64,000 nt of DNA from Anaerolineae bacterium. GTDB taxonomy: Bacteria > Chloroflexota > Anaerolineae > Aggregatilineales > J027. Shown here one piece after another: positions 24,777 through 33,662 of this stretch. Made by a program: the position numbers and the translations under genes. How positions within the stretch are numbered: position 1 is the stretch's first letter; the number at the start of each line of letters is the position of its first letter. The stretch is taken from positions 1 to 64,000 of the forward strand of contig JAIOHL010000317.1 in NCBI GenBank assembly GCA_019913005.1, given 5' to 3'. The notes beneath the pieces are model-generated. The model made no database searches, was not told the origin of the DNA, and saw only the letters and a list, made by a program, of their open reading frames with translations.

Positions 24777-25430
24777 ATGGTTCATCAAACACTCAAAAGC
24801 GGGATTGTGATTACGTCAACACAGCCTGAACATGCGCGCCAGTTGGAACGCCTACAAGACATCGTTTTTCCGACTCTCGCACCAGAACAAAGATTTAAAG
24901 CCGAGCATTACTTGAAACACTTAGAAATTTTCCCCGATGGGCAGTTTGTGGCCCTACATGGTGAACAGGTGGTAGGCGCGACCAGCACCGTGCGCCTGCA
25001 TTACACGCATGGACATAGCAAACACCCCCGTTTCGACGACATCATTCAGGGTGGCTGGTTAACCTCCCATCAACCCAACGGCGATTGGTTGTATGGGGCG
25101 GATGTGAGTGTGCATCCCCATTCACGACGGATGGGTATTGCACGCGGTCTATATAAAACCCGCCAAGACTTGGTGCATCGTTTGGGGCTAAAGGGGCAAA
25201 TCGCGGGTGGAATGTTAAGCGGTTATGGCGCTGTCAAAGATAAAATGACCGCCATGCAATATTTTGAAGCCTTGTTGATGGAAAAAATCGTAGACCCCAC
25301 GCTTTCGGCGCAGCGGCGGGTGGGGTTTGAACTGAAAGAACTGCTGCCAAATTATTTGGATGACCCCCTATGCGACAATTACGGTGTGCTGATTATGCTG
25401 GACGCCGGACGCCAAGTCGCCCTTGAATAG
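24777..25430 (+). CDS. GNAT-family N-acetyltransferase (twin copy 2)
   Basis: The frame is open from 24654, but ATG 24777 is chosen: AAGGAG lies before it, and the protein then begins like copy 1. The product has 217 residues, with WLYGADVSVHPHSRRMGIARGLYKTR as acetyl-CoA motif (split here: VHPHSRRMGIARGLY). The glycine pattern RMGIA is kept. It aligns with copy 1 along its length, including the NG.WLYGA and late VDPTLSAQRRVGFEL versus EDPTVSMQMRRGFKV blocks. The likely role is acetylation of a small amine linked to polyamine use. A terminator hairpin follows. Confidence 0.85.
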   Translation: MVHQTLKSGIVITSTQPEHARQLERLQDIVFPTLAPEQRFKAEHYLKHLEIFPDGQFVALHGEQVVGATSTVRLHYTHGHSKHPRFDDIIQGGWLTSHQPNGDWLYGADVSVHPHSRRMGIARGLYKTRQDLVHRLGLKGQIAGGMLSGYGAVKDKMTAMQYFEALLMEKIVDPTLSAQRRVGFELKELLPNYLDDPLCDNYGVLIMLDAGRQVALE

Positions 25431-25461
25431 AAATATGCTTTTAGCAAGAAAATACGCTGTA

Positions 25462-25496
25462 GGGGCAGTCCAAACGGATTGCTCCTTTTGTTTTTG
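25462..25496 (+). terminator. Terminator after the second GNAT gene
   Basis: GGGGCAGTCC (25462-25471) pairs with GGATTGCTCC (25476-25485) with two wobbles around AAAC, then TTTTGTTTTT. The gene after it (25542) needs a separate promoter or read-through. The first arm resembles the GTAGGGGC end of the repeat at 9480. Confidence 0.75.
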
Positions 25497-25541
25497 AGCG
25501 AAAGTTTACACAACCCCCAACAATCGTTATCATAAACCCCC

Positions 25542-25952
25542 ATGAAAACCGCTTTTATTTCGAGAAGCTACGAACATCGGGCGCAATATGATGCCGCCAT
25601 TGCCCATGTGGTTGCGAGTTTGCGCCGCATGAACATGGAGGGTATTGATTTTGTCCGTCGGTATTCATTTGCGGAGGGGCAAGCCCGCGAAATGATGGCC
25701 GCGACCCTCCAATCCATCCAGCAAGCTGATGTGTTGATTGCGGAAGTTTCCGAAAAAGTGATTGGGGTGGGCATTGAAATTGGGTATGCCGCTGCATTGG
25801 GCAAACCCATTGTTTATGCTAGAAAGTTGGACGCCCCTTTTTCAACCACAGTTGGTGGACTGGCGACTATTGCGATTGTTTATGATAATCCTCAAGATTT
25901 GGAAGACAAACTCATTGATGCTTTGCACAGCTTAGACAAGGAGACGAAATGA
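25542..25952 (+). CDS. Nucleoside 2-deoxyribosyltransferase-like protein
   Basis: The 136-residue protein has a Rossmann-like start (KTAFISRSY) and the family motif ADVLIAEVSEKVIGVGIEIGYAAALGKP, in which Glu in EVSE.xxGVGxE is the usual catalytic region of nucleoside 2-deoxyribosyltransferases and related DNPH1-type hydrolases. Family members cleave or transfer the N-glycosidic bond of deoxynucleosides or deoxynucleotides. Its stop overlaps the homospermidine synthase start by four bases (ATGA), so the two are co-translated. Why a nucleotide-type enzyme is tied to polyamine synthesis is unclear; salvage of methylthioadenosine-like by-products or a new substrate are possibilities, not shown. 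Confidence 0.8.
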   Translation: MKTAFISRSYEHRAQYDAAIAHVVASLRRMNMEGIDFVRRYSFAEGQAREMMAATLQSIQQADVLIAEVSEKVIGVGIEIGYAAALGKPIVYARKLDAPFSTTVGGLATIAIVYDNPQDLEDKLIDALHSLDKETK

Positions 25953-27397
25953 AAATACCCTTTGGTGGTCGTGTGTTGGTATTAGGCTGTGGGTCGGTAT
26001 CCCGCTGTCTACAACCCCTATTACTGCGACATTTTGAGATGGATTTTTCCAAGCTGACCATCATGGATTTTGAGGATTTGCGCCACGCCATCCCCAACAC
26101 CTTAGCAGCAGGCGCGACGTATGTCCAAAAACAGATTACGCAGGAGAATTTGGCACAGGTGCTTGGGGAACATCTCAGCGCAGGCGACCTGTTGATTGAC
26201 CTCGCATGGAATATCGCCGCGCCGGATATTGTTGGCTGGTGCCACGATCATCATGTCTTGTATATCAATACCTCAGTGGAATTATGGGATCCTTATGCCG
26301 ATGACATCCCCCCCGCTGACCGCACGTTATATGTCCGCCACATGGCCCTGCGCAAAATGACTTCGGCGTGGAGCGAACCCGGCGCGACGGCGGTGGTCGA
26401 ACATGGCGCGAACCCCGGCCTAGTCAGCCATTGGACAAAAATCGCACTGGAGGACATCGCCAAAGCTATTCTACGAGGGGGCTACGCAAAGGGTATCCGT
26501 AGAAGTAATTTGGAAGATGCACTTGCCAATGAAGATTTTGCCCTGCTTGCCATGCTGACGGGTACAAAAGTCATTCATATCTCAGAACGTGATACCCAAG
26601 TCAGCAATATCCCCAAAGCGGTCAATGAATTTGTCAACACATGGTCAATTGAAGGTTTCCGCGAAGAAGGCATCGCCCCGGCGGAAATGGGTTGGGGTAC
26701 ACATGAACGTCGTTTGCCCGTCGGCGCTCAGAAACACTTGTATGGGCCGGGGAATCAAATCTGCCTGAGTCAAATGGGCATCAACACATGGGTGCGCTCA
26801 TGGGTTCCCGGTGGTGAAATTTTGGGTATGGTCGTCCGACATGGGGAGGCCTTCACCATCAGCGACCATTTGACGGTCTGGGAAGACGACATTCCGGTCT
26901 ATCGTCCTACCGTGCATTATGCCTATTTGCCCACCGATGCCGCGATTGCTTCTCTGCACGAATTAAAAATGCGGAATTACGAGCTTCAACCCAATCTGCG
27001 GATTCTCTATGATGAAATTACCGAGGGCAAAGATGAACTGGGTGTGCTCCTGCTCGGTCACGATTTAAATGGTTGGTGGGTCGGGTCGCAATTGGATATT
27101 CACGAAACCCGTCAATTGGTCGGGCCGGGTCAAAACGCGACCACGCTGCAAGTGGCGGCTTCGGTATTGGGAGCGGTATTTTGGATGATTAAAAATCCGC
27201 GCGAGGGTTTGAACGTCCCTGACGATTTGCCGCACCAAGAAGTTTTGAAAGTGGCGGACCTCTATCTTGGCCCATGCCCATCGGTGCAAACGGATTGGAC
27301 ACCGCTGAAAAATCGCTACGACCCCTTTGAGTTATATGGCAAACCACGCCCCAATGATGACGAGGTGTGGCAGTTCGATACGTTCCGTGCCCTATGA
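25949..27397 (+). CDS. hss: Homospermidine synthase (saccharopine dehydrogenase-type)
   Basis: This enzyme makes homospermidine from two putrescines (or putrescine plus spermidine) using NAD+ as redox cofactor. The 482-residue length fits bacterial homospermidine synthase (about 470-480). The Rossmann start VLVLGCGSVSRCLQPLL and blocks LIDLAWNIAAPDIVGWCHDH, YINTSVELWDPY, and VEHGANPGLVSHWTK are typical of this family, where the Asn-Pro-Gly-Leu stretch lies in the active site. AAGGAGAC precedes the ATG, which overlaps the previous gene. It sits beside putrescine import and putrescine/GABA breakdown genes, consistent with making homospermidine from imported putrescine. A weak hairpin follows the stop. 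Confidence 0.93.
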   Translation: MKIPFGGRVLVLGCGSVSRCLQPLLLRHFEMDFSKLTIMDFEDLRHAIPNTLAAGATYVQKQITQENLAQVLGEHLSAGDLLIDLAWNIAAPDIVGWCHDHHVLYINTSVELWDPYADDIPPADRTLYVRHMALRKMTSAWSEPGATAVVEHGANPGLVSHWTKIALEDIAKAILRGGYAKGIRRSNLEDALANEDFALLAMLTGTKVIHISERDTQVSNIPKAVNEFVNTWSIEGFREEGIAPAEMGWGTHERRLPVGAQKHLYGPGNQICLSQMGINTWVRSWVPGGEILGMVVRHGEAFTISDHLTVWEDDIPVYRPTVHYAYLPTDAAIASLHELKMRNYELQPNLRILYDEITEGKDELGVLLLGHDLNGWWVGSQLDIHETRQLVGPGQNATTLQVAASVLGAVFWMIKNPREGLNVPDDLPHQEVLKVADLYLGPCPSVQTDWTPLKNRYDPFELYGKPRPNDDEVWQFDTFRAL

Positions 27398-27424
27398 TGA
27401 TGGGTAGTTTATAAATGTAAATTT

Positions 27425-27447
27425 GGGCGGCTGATGGGGTCGCCCTT
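27425..27447 (+). terminator. Weak hairpin after hss
   Basis: GGGCG (27425-27429) and CGCCC (27441-27445) form a five-base stem with an 11-base loop followed by TT only. It may attenuate, but the next gene has its own strong ribosome site. Confidence 0.35.
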
Positions 27448-27477
27448 ATAAAACAAAATTCTTTAAGGAGGCTATTT

Positions 27478-28737
27478 ATGAGTTTGCAAAATCTCTCCCC
27501 CGCGTGGTCACACCTGACCGAAATTGTGGTAGATCACGCTGAGGGGATTTATTTATATGACGCACAGGGCCATCGTTATATTGATTTCACCAGTGGAATC
27601 GGCGTGACCAGCACAGGCCATTGCCATCCTAATGTAGTGCGGGCTATTCAGGAACAGGCATCCAAGCTGATTTTTGCCCAAGTCAACTGCGCTATTCCGC
27701 CACAAACCCTCGAATTGGCGGAGACGCTTTTGCCGCTGATGCCCAAAGGAATTGACTGCTTTTTCTTCTCCAATAGTGGGGCGGAAGCAATCGAGGGGGC
27801 GGTCAAATTGGCAAAAACGGCGACGGGCCGACCTAATGTAATCGCGTTTCAGGGCAGTTTTCATGGGCGCACTGCATTGGCGATGGCGCTGACAAGCAGC
27901 AAAACGACCTATCGGGTGGGGTATCAGCCCTTGCCATCTGGGGTATTTTTTGCCCCATTCCCCTATGCTTATCGTTATGGATGGAGTGAGGATGAGGCGG
28001 TTGATTTTTGTCTACGTGAACTCGACTTGCTGCTGCATACCCAAACCGCGCCGCATGAAACCGCCGCGATCTTGATTGAACCCGTGTTGGGTGAGGGGGG
28101 GTATGTACCCGCGCCACCCCGATTTTTGCAGGCCCTCCGTCAAATCTGCGATGAACATGGGATGCTGTTGATTTTGGACGAAATTCAGAGTGGCTTTGGG
28201 CGCACGGGCGAATTTTGGGCACATACCCGCAGCGGCATTACCCCCGATGTGTTGATTATGGCGAAGGGTATTGCGTCGGGAATGCCCATGTCGGCGATTG
28301 CTGCCCCACGCAACTTGATGGAAAAATGGCAGGTCGGGGCGCACGGCGGCACGTATGGCGGCGGGAACGCGGTAGTCATGGCGGCGGCGATTGCGACAGT
28401 CAAGACCATCCAGCAGGAAAATTTAGTTGCCAATGCGCGTGAGATGGGTGAATATCTTAAAGACGGCCTGACTGAATTGGAGGGTCGTTTCCCGGTGATA
28501 GGGGATGTGCGCGGGTGGGGCTTGATGGTCGCCACCGAATTTGTTAAAGATGGACAGCCCTCCGCCGATTTAACAAAGGCTGTCAGCAAAGCCAGCCTAG
28601 AGCGCAATTTGATGCTTTTAACGTGTGGCAGCTACGCCAATGTCATTCGCTGGATTCCGCCGTTGGTGGTTAATCGGGCGCAGATTGATGAGTCACTGCA
28701 TATTTTTAATGATGCACTGGAAAGTGTGTTGTCATAG
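27478..28737 (+). CDS. Class III aminotransferase (putrescine/GABA type)
   Basis: AAGGAGG stands before the ATG. The 419-residue fold-type-I PLP enzyme has SGIGVTSTGHCHP at the start, NSGAEAIEGAVKLAK (phosphate-binding turn), SFHGRT, the PLP-pairing Asp in ILDEIQSGFGRTGEF, and the Schiff-base Lys at about 262 (LIMAKGIASGMP). It belongs to the GABA/ornithine/diamine aminotransferase group. The substrate could be putrescine, homospermidine or GABA; the context favours diamine removal. phoD lies convergently after it, and a second, different aminotransferase follows downstream. Confidence 0.88.
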   Translation: MSLQNLSPAWSHLTEIVVDHAEGIYLYDAQGHRYIDFTSGIGVTSTGHCHPNVVRAIQEQASKLIFAQVNCAIPPQTLELAETLLPLMPKGIDCFFFSNSGAEAIEGAVKLAKTATGRPNVIAFQGSFHGRTALAMALTSSKTTYRVGYQPLPSGVFFAPFPYAYRYGWSEDEAVDFCLRELDLLLHTQTAPHETAAILIEPVLGEGGYVPAPPRFLQALRQICDEHGMLLILDEIQSGFGRTGEFWAHTRSGITPDVLIMAKGIASGMPMSAIAAPRNLMEKWQVGAHGGTYGGGNAVVMAAAIATVKTIQQENLVANAREMGEYLKDGLTELEGRFPVIGDVRGWGLMVATEFVKDGQPSADLTKAVSKASLERNLMLLTCGSYANVIRWIPPLVVNRAQIDESLHIFNDALESVLS

Positions 28738-28767
28738 AAAATAGGGTGAGTAGTTGGCTCACCCTAT
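28738..28767 (-). terminator. Bidirectional hairpin between aminotransferase and phoD
   Basis: ATAGGGTGAG (28741-28750) pairs perfectly with CTCACCCTAT (28758-28767) around TAGTTGG. The minus-strand reading has TTTT after the stem, so it terminates phoD; the plus-strand reading lacks a T run but the 10-base-pair stem may still stop the aminotransferase transcript. Confidence 0.75.
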
Positions 28768-28776
28768 AAAACAGAT

Positions 28777-30603
28777 TTATTTCACCGGATTCACCGTAAA
28801 TTCCTGTACTACTTGCGGCACACGGCTGAGGATGGCCTGCGGGTCGGCTTCCAGTTCTGCACGGGTGTAGGGGTCTATCCCGAAGGTCGTCACATGCAAT
28901 TGTTGCGTATCCGGCGCGATTTCAAACAGCGTCCATCCAAAAGTCGAAGTCGCTGTCCATGCCCCTTGTAACAGTTCGGCGTCAATACCATCCGCCGTAT
29001 CCAAGCCAATTAATGGATACCCCAGTGGTTCAATTTGGGCGTTAATCGCACGGGCCATAAAAGCCTCTTTTTCGGCCAATGTTCCTACACGATAGGGTGC
29101 GACATCTTCTTCTGTCAAAAAGCCAAGTTGAATAGCCAGTTCAATGACCGTTGGGCCAAATGGCGCATCAAACGCGACTGACCCTGTGCTGATTTCCCAT
29201 GCCCCGGTTGGGAGTTGTTCGGCTTTCGGAGCGGGGGTTAATTGATAGGTGATGTTATTGACCAACGTGCCGTGAATATCCGCCGCGACAAATACCACAT
29301 TCGTTATGCCATTGTCCACGATAAATTTCATCAAGGCCGCCCGTTCTGCCGCGTACCCTTCAAAACGGTCTTGGGCAATCGCTAGGCCGAGATTCTGGCA
29401 AGGTTCGGGCATCATGACAAATTTCCACAAAATGCCGTCGGTTTGGGCTTGCAGCAAATCGCGGGTAAGGGCCTCCAATTGGGGCAGACCCAACATCGAA
29501 CGCTGATTATCAAACGAATTGCGATAAAACGTCAGCACCTGCCCCAAATTTTCAAAATCGGTGACGGGTTCAAGTGGGGCGCTGCGGAACGAACGCGCAT
29601 CCAACACAAACACCGCTGCATCGCTGCCATAAGTGAAATAGCGGTACAGATTGGGCTTGTTGGCGGTCAGCCGATCGCCTGTATTGCCCCATGTCTCATG
29701 TCGAATAGGGTTGTATTCCAAAAATGCCTGCAAACCATTTCGATAAAGCTCAGTGTCATTGATAAATTGACCTGCATCATTGGCAAAACGCGCATCGGTG
29801 CCGGGTGCTGCCCCGCCTGCAAAATCATTGGTGACTTCATGGTCATCAATCGTGGGGATAAACGAGGTTTGCGAACGCAGCGCCGCCCATGTGTTTAAAT
29901 CATAGCGCGAGCCATAGCCCTCATTATGTTTGGCCCGAAAATCTGCCAGCGTCAGGCATTGGGGCAAATCCACATCCGGTGAGGGGAAATCAGCATAAAT
30001 CGTATCGCCCATCCCCACCATAAACTCCAAATCCATATCAGCGGCATTAGCAATCGAAGGATAGGGCGCGAGTTCTTGTCGCCAATCGCCTGTTACGCCG
30101 AAACGCAACCCTGTAAACATACCCAAAGCAGCAGCCGTGCGGAATGAGCCGATCAAGGTATTGCCAGCCGCATCCGTCACACGATAAAAATAATCGGTGA
30201 CAGGCGTCAAATCAGCCACTTCGACTTTAATAGGCAAAGTCGCGTCGGTGACTTCGGCGGTCAATGTGCCTAAAATGGTTTCAAAGTTTTCAGCGGTGGC
30301 ATATTCAAAAGTGGCCGGGCCAAGCGCGGTGCTGTGTGCCCAAAGCACCGTTGAGGTTTGCGTGGTGTCCCCGGCGGCCACCCCATTCGGCATGGTCGGC
30401 GCGGTGGAAAATGCTGCTGCGGCTTTATATAAGGTCGTATCCAAGCCGAATTTCGCCATTGTCGCGGCGGCAAACCCCAAAAAGCTCAGTTTCAGAAAGT
30501 CGCGCCGAGAAACGACCTGTTGTCGCAAGGCGGCAAGCACCGGCTTTAGGTCACGCAAGGTTGAGTTTTCAGGCAAGGGGTAGTCAAAATCGAATTTTGG
30601 CAT
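28777..30603 (-). CDS. phoD: Alkaline phosphatase D-type phosphodiesterase/phosphatase, Tat-exported
   Basis: The start is at ATG 30603 (AAGGACTC upstream); an upstream TTG is less likely. The 608-residue protein has a twin-arginine signal at about 33-50 (SRRDFLKLSFLGFAAA), preceded by a 30-residue polar lead. The PhoD order follows: FGVTGDWRQE (N-terminal Asp), MVGMGDTIYAD, IDDHEVTNDF, and late VFVAADIHGTLV with its His. Known PhoD enzymes bind Fe and Ca and split phosphate esters outside the membrane. It is on the opposite strand from the aminotransferase genes around it and is regulated separately. I see no Pho-box-like repeat. Confidence 0.92.
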   Translation of the reverse strand: MPKFDFDYPLPENSTLRDLKPVLAALRQQVVSRRDFLKLSFLGFAAATMAKFGLDTTLYKAAAAFSTAPTMPNGVAAGDTTQTSTVLWAHSTALGPATFEYATAENFETILGTLTAEVTDATLPIKVEVADLTPVTDYFYRVTDAAGNTLIGSFRTAAALGMFTGLRFGVTGDWRQELAPYPSIANAADMDLEFMVGMGDTIYADFPSPDVDLPQCLTLADFRAKHNEGYGSRYDLNTWAALRSQTSFIPTIDDHEVTNDFAGGAAPGTDARFANDAGQFINDTELYRNGLQAFLEYNPIRHETWGNTGDRLTANKPNLYRYFTYGSDAAVFVLDARSFRSAPLEPVTDFENLGQVLTFYRNSFDNQRSMLGLPQLEALTRDLLQAQTDGILWKFVMMPEPCQNLGLAIAQDRFEGYAAERAALMKFIVDNGITNVVFVAADIHGTLVNNITYQLTPAPKAEQLPTGAWEISTGSVAFDAPFGPTVIELAIQLGFLTEEDVAPYRVGTLAEKEAFMARAINAQIEPLGYPLIGLDTADGIDAELLQGAWTATSTFGWTLFEIAPDTQQLHVTTFGIDPYTRAELEADPQAILSRVPQVVQEFTVNPVK

Positions 30604-30747
30604 CAATGAGTCCTTTCATTTATCATCGGGGGACTTTTTTCTACAATATCCTATCGAATGGAAATAACCTATTGGATTTTAGACCATGCGGAGGGCCAAT
30701 AGGTTAACCTCCAGTCAAATTTTGTTTACTATACAAGGATTTTTGCA

Positions 30748-32088
30748 ATGGGTCATATTCAATTAAAAACCGAAATCCCCGGCCCCAAGAGTCGTGAATT
30801 ATTGGCGCGGCGGGCGGCGGCAGTCTCAGCAGGTCTGGCGAAGTCAACCGAGGTGGTCATTGACCACGCACATGGCGCATTGGTGCATGATATTGATGGC
30901 AACACGCTGATTGATTTGGCGGGCGGCATCGGCATGTTGGCGGTAGGACATACTCCAGCCTCGGTTGTCCGAGCGATGCAGGCCCAAGCTGAAAAATACA
31001 TCCATATCTGCTCACTGGTGGCAACGTATGAACCGTATGTGCGGCTGTGTGAACTGCTCAACGAAATCACCCCCGGCGATTTTCCTAAAAAGACCCTATT
31101 GGCGAACAGCGGGTCGGAGGCTGTCGAAAACGCCATCAAAATCGCCCGCTACTATACGGGGCGGCCTGCGATTATCACCTTTGAAGGGGCGTATCATGGA
31201 CGTACCCTATTGACGTTGAGCCTAACCAGTAAATATGGCCTGTTTAAGAAGGGCTTTGGCCCATTTGCGCCGGAAATCTATCGTCTGCCTGCGCCGAATC
31301 TCTATCGGCGTCCTGCCCAGATGAGCGAAAGTGAATATCTGGATTGGTGCATCGCCAATTTGGAACATGCCCTCATTGCACAGGTTGACCCCTCGGCGGT
31401 GGCGGCCATTATCATTGAACCTGTGCAGGGCGAAGCTGGATTCATCCCTATACCGCAGCGTTTCCTTACCAAAATCCGCGAAATCTGTGACAAACACGGC
31501 ATTGTCATGATTGCCGACGAAATTCAATGTGGGTTCGGACGCACGGGTAAATTATTCGCTATTGAACACAGCGGGATTGTGCCCGACCTCATCACCACCG
31601 CGAAATCGTTGGGCGCAGGGATGCCCATTAGCGCTGTGACGGGTCGCGCCGAAATCATGGACGCCCCCCATCTCGGCGGGGTGGGTAGTACCTATGGTGG
31701 CAATCCGTTGGCCTGTGTCGCCGCGATTGAAGCCGTCGAAATCATCCGCCAGCCCGAATTCTTGGCGCGAGTCAGTCAAATCGGCAGCATCATGCGCGAA
31801 GTCATGTGCGGCTGGATGGACAAAGTGGAGCTAATCGGCGATGTACGCGGTCTCGGCTCGATGATGCTGGTCGAATTTGTCAAAGATCGCCTGACCAAAG
31901 AACCTGCCCCCGCCGAAACCCTGCAAATCATCAAACTGGCGACCTCACGGGGGGTGATCTTGATTCGCGCGGGGTTGTATAGCAATGGCATTCGTTTGCT
32001 GCCCCCGCTGGTCATCAGTGATGATGAGCTTTATGAAGGACTGAACGTTTTAGGTGGTGCGATTCAAGAGGTCACGGCGGCACGATGA
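30748..32088 (+). CDS. gabT: 4-aminobutyrate aminotransferase
   Basis: The 446-residue class III aminotransferase differs from the earlier copy. Motifs are DLAGGIGMLAVGHTP, NSGSEAVENAIKIARYYTGR, the AYHGRT loop, IIIEPVQGEAGF, IADEIQCGFGRTGKLF, and the PLP Lys at about 286 (TTAKSLGAGMP). IEPVQGEAGF plus GSTYGGNPLACVAA is the usual GabT pattern. It turns GABA into succinate semialdehyde, the substrate of the dehydrogenase two genes on. AAGGAT precedes the ATG. The stop overlaps the amidohydrolase start by four bases, so they are co-translated. Confidence 0.92.
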   Translation: MGHIQLKTEIPGPKSRELLARRAAAVSAGLAKSTEVVIDHAHGALVHDIDGNTLIDLAGGIGMLAVGHTPASVVRAMQAQAEKYIHICSLVATYEPYVRLCELLNEITPGDFPKKTLLANSGSEAVENAIKIARYYTGRPAIITFEGAYHGRTLLTLSLTSKYGLFKKGFGPFAPEIYRLPAPNLYRRPAQMSESEYLDWCIANLEHALIAQVDPSAVAAIIIEPVQGEAGFIPIPQRFLTKIREICDKHGIVMIADEIQCGFGRTGKLFAIEHSGIVPDLITTAKSLGAGMPISAVTGRAEIMDAPHLGGVGSTYGGNPLACVAAIEAVEIIRQPEFLARVSQIGSIMREVMCGWMDKVELIGDVRGLGSMMLVEFVKDRLTKEPAPAETLQIIKLATSRGVILIRAGLYSNGIRLLPPLVISDDELYEGLNVLGGAIQEVTAAR

Positions 32089-33653
32089 TTTTTTATAATG
32101 GCACGCTGCTGACCCAAGACCCATCTCAACCCGTCGCCGAGGCACTCGCCGTCGAAAATGGGCGGATTGTCGCCGTTGGGACACGCGCCGAGATTGAAAA
32201 CCTAGCCAAGCCGGACACCCGCCGGATTGATTTAGAGGGACGCACGCTCATTCCGGGTTTTAATGATGCCCATGTCCATGTATGGAAAGTAGGCCATCTG
32301 CTGACAACCCTCCTAGATGTACGTGATTTGCGGAGTATCCCTGCACTTCAATCCTCCATTCAAGGTTTTAGTAACCACCTGCCTGCTGGGGCATGGTTTA
32401 TGGGGCGGGGCTATAACGAGGCGGTTATGGCCGAGGGTCGCCATCCCACACGCTATGATCTCGATGCTGTGCTGCCAGATCGTCCCGCCTATCTCATTCG
32501 CACCTGTGCCCATATCGCCGTCGTCAACAGCCGGGCACTCGAAATAGCAGGCATCACCGCCGACACACAACCGCCGCCGGGTGGAGTGATTGACCGTGAC
32601 GAACATGGCGAACCGAACGGCATTTTACGTGAAACAGCGATGGGCCTTGTGTTTAATCGTATTCCTGCTCCTACTCCCGCCGAATATGAAGCCATGCTGC
32701 TAGCAGCGACCCGGCATCATTTGGAGTTGGGCATTACCAGCGCGACTGATCCCGGTGTAATGCCCGAACTGCTCTCGGTCTATCGCCAGATGGATGCGGA
32801 GCAAAAATTCACCCATCGGCTGAATGTGATGGCGATTCGACGGCCCGATGGGGGTACGGAAACATTGCCTTTGCCGGAACGGTATCTCTCCAACCATCTG
32901 CGGGTGGATTCGGTGAAGTTTTTTGCCGATGGGGCCTTAAGTGGAGCGGCGGCGGCCTTGAGTATCCCCTATCGCAATTTGACGACCAAAGGGGTGCTGC
33001 GTTTTGAGGCCGATGAGTTTTTTGAATTGGCCCGTGAGGCGCATATCACGGGATTGCGCATTAGCACCCATGCCATTGGGGATCGGGCATTGGAAATGGT
33101 TTTGAGTACCTATGAACGCCTGAATGCGTTGGGGCCACGTATCCGTCATCGTATCGAACATTTTGGCTTGGCTTCGCTTGAACATATGCGGCGGGCTAAA
33201 GCGTTAGGGGTGATGGTCGCCCCCCAAACGATTTTCCTATACGCACTAGGGGCAAATTTTCGGCGCTATTTGCCAGATGAATTGATGCCGCGTTGTTATC
33301 CGGTACGCGACATGCTCGAATCTGGCTTGACAGTGGCGCTTTCATCGGATGCCCCGGTGGTCAAAGATGATAATCCTCTACGTGGGATGCAGGCGGCGAT
33401 TCTGCGGGCCGACCCCAGCGGCGCAAGCATCGCCCCCGAACAGGCCATTCGTGCGGAACAAGCGTTGTATTGTTATACAATGGGGGGAGCAACTGCCAGC
33501 GGAGATGAGGAGAATCGGGGCAGTCTGGCTGTGGGTAAATGGGCCGACCTTGCGGTGTTGAGTGATAACCCGTTGAAGGTTGACCCCGCAGCCTTAACCG
33601 ATATTCAAGTAGACATGACTTTTGTGGGCGGCAAGCTCGTATTTGAGAGGTAG
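32085..33653 (+). CDS. YtcJ-like amidohydrolase
   Basis: The 522-residue metal-dependent hydrolase has the family motifs: DAHVHVW (His63, His65), [11 protein letters not shown] (Lys region), [21 protein letters not shown] and the late LSSDAPV Asp, which together bind one or two metals. Members cut amide bonds of imidazoles, pyrimidines or N-acyl amines; YtcJ-type proteins are of mostly unknown substrate. It overlaps gabT by four bases (ATGA) and is nine bases before the aldehyde dehydrogenase, so it is part of the GABA unit. It may release GABA or an amine from an amide such as N-acetyl-polyamine or gamma-glutamyl amine; this is inference. Confidence 0.87.
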   Translation: MIFYNGTLLTQDPSQPVAEALAVENGRIVAVGTRAEIENLAKPDTRRIDLEGRTLIPGFNDAHVHVWKVGHLLTTLLDVRDLRSIPALQSSIQGFSNHLPAGAWFMGRGYNEAVMAEGRHPTRYDLDAVLPDRPAYLIRTCAHIAVVNSRALEIAGITADTQPPPGGVIDRDEHGEPNGILRETAMGLVFNRIPAPTPAEYEAMLLAATRHHLELGITSATDPGVMPELLSVYRQMDAEQKFTHRLNVMAIRRPDGGTETLPLPERYLSNHLRVDSVKFFADGALSGAAAALSIPYRNLTTKGVLRFEADEFFELAREAHITGLRISTHAIGDRALEMVLSTYERLNALGPRIRHRIEHFGLASLEHMRRAKALGVMVAPQTIFLYALGANFRRYLPDELMPRCYPVRDMLESGLTVALSSDAPVVKDDNPLRGMQAAILRADPSGASIAPEQAIRAEQALYCYTMGGATASGDEENRGSLAVGKWADLAVLSDNPLKVDPAALTDIQVDMTFVGGKLVFER

Positions 33654-33662
33654 AATCACAAC

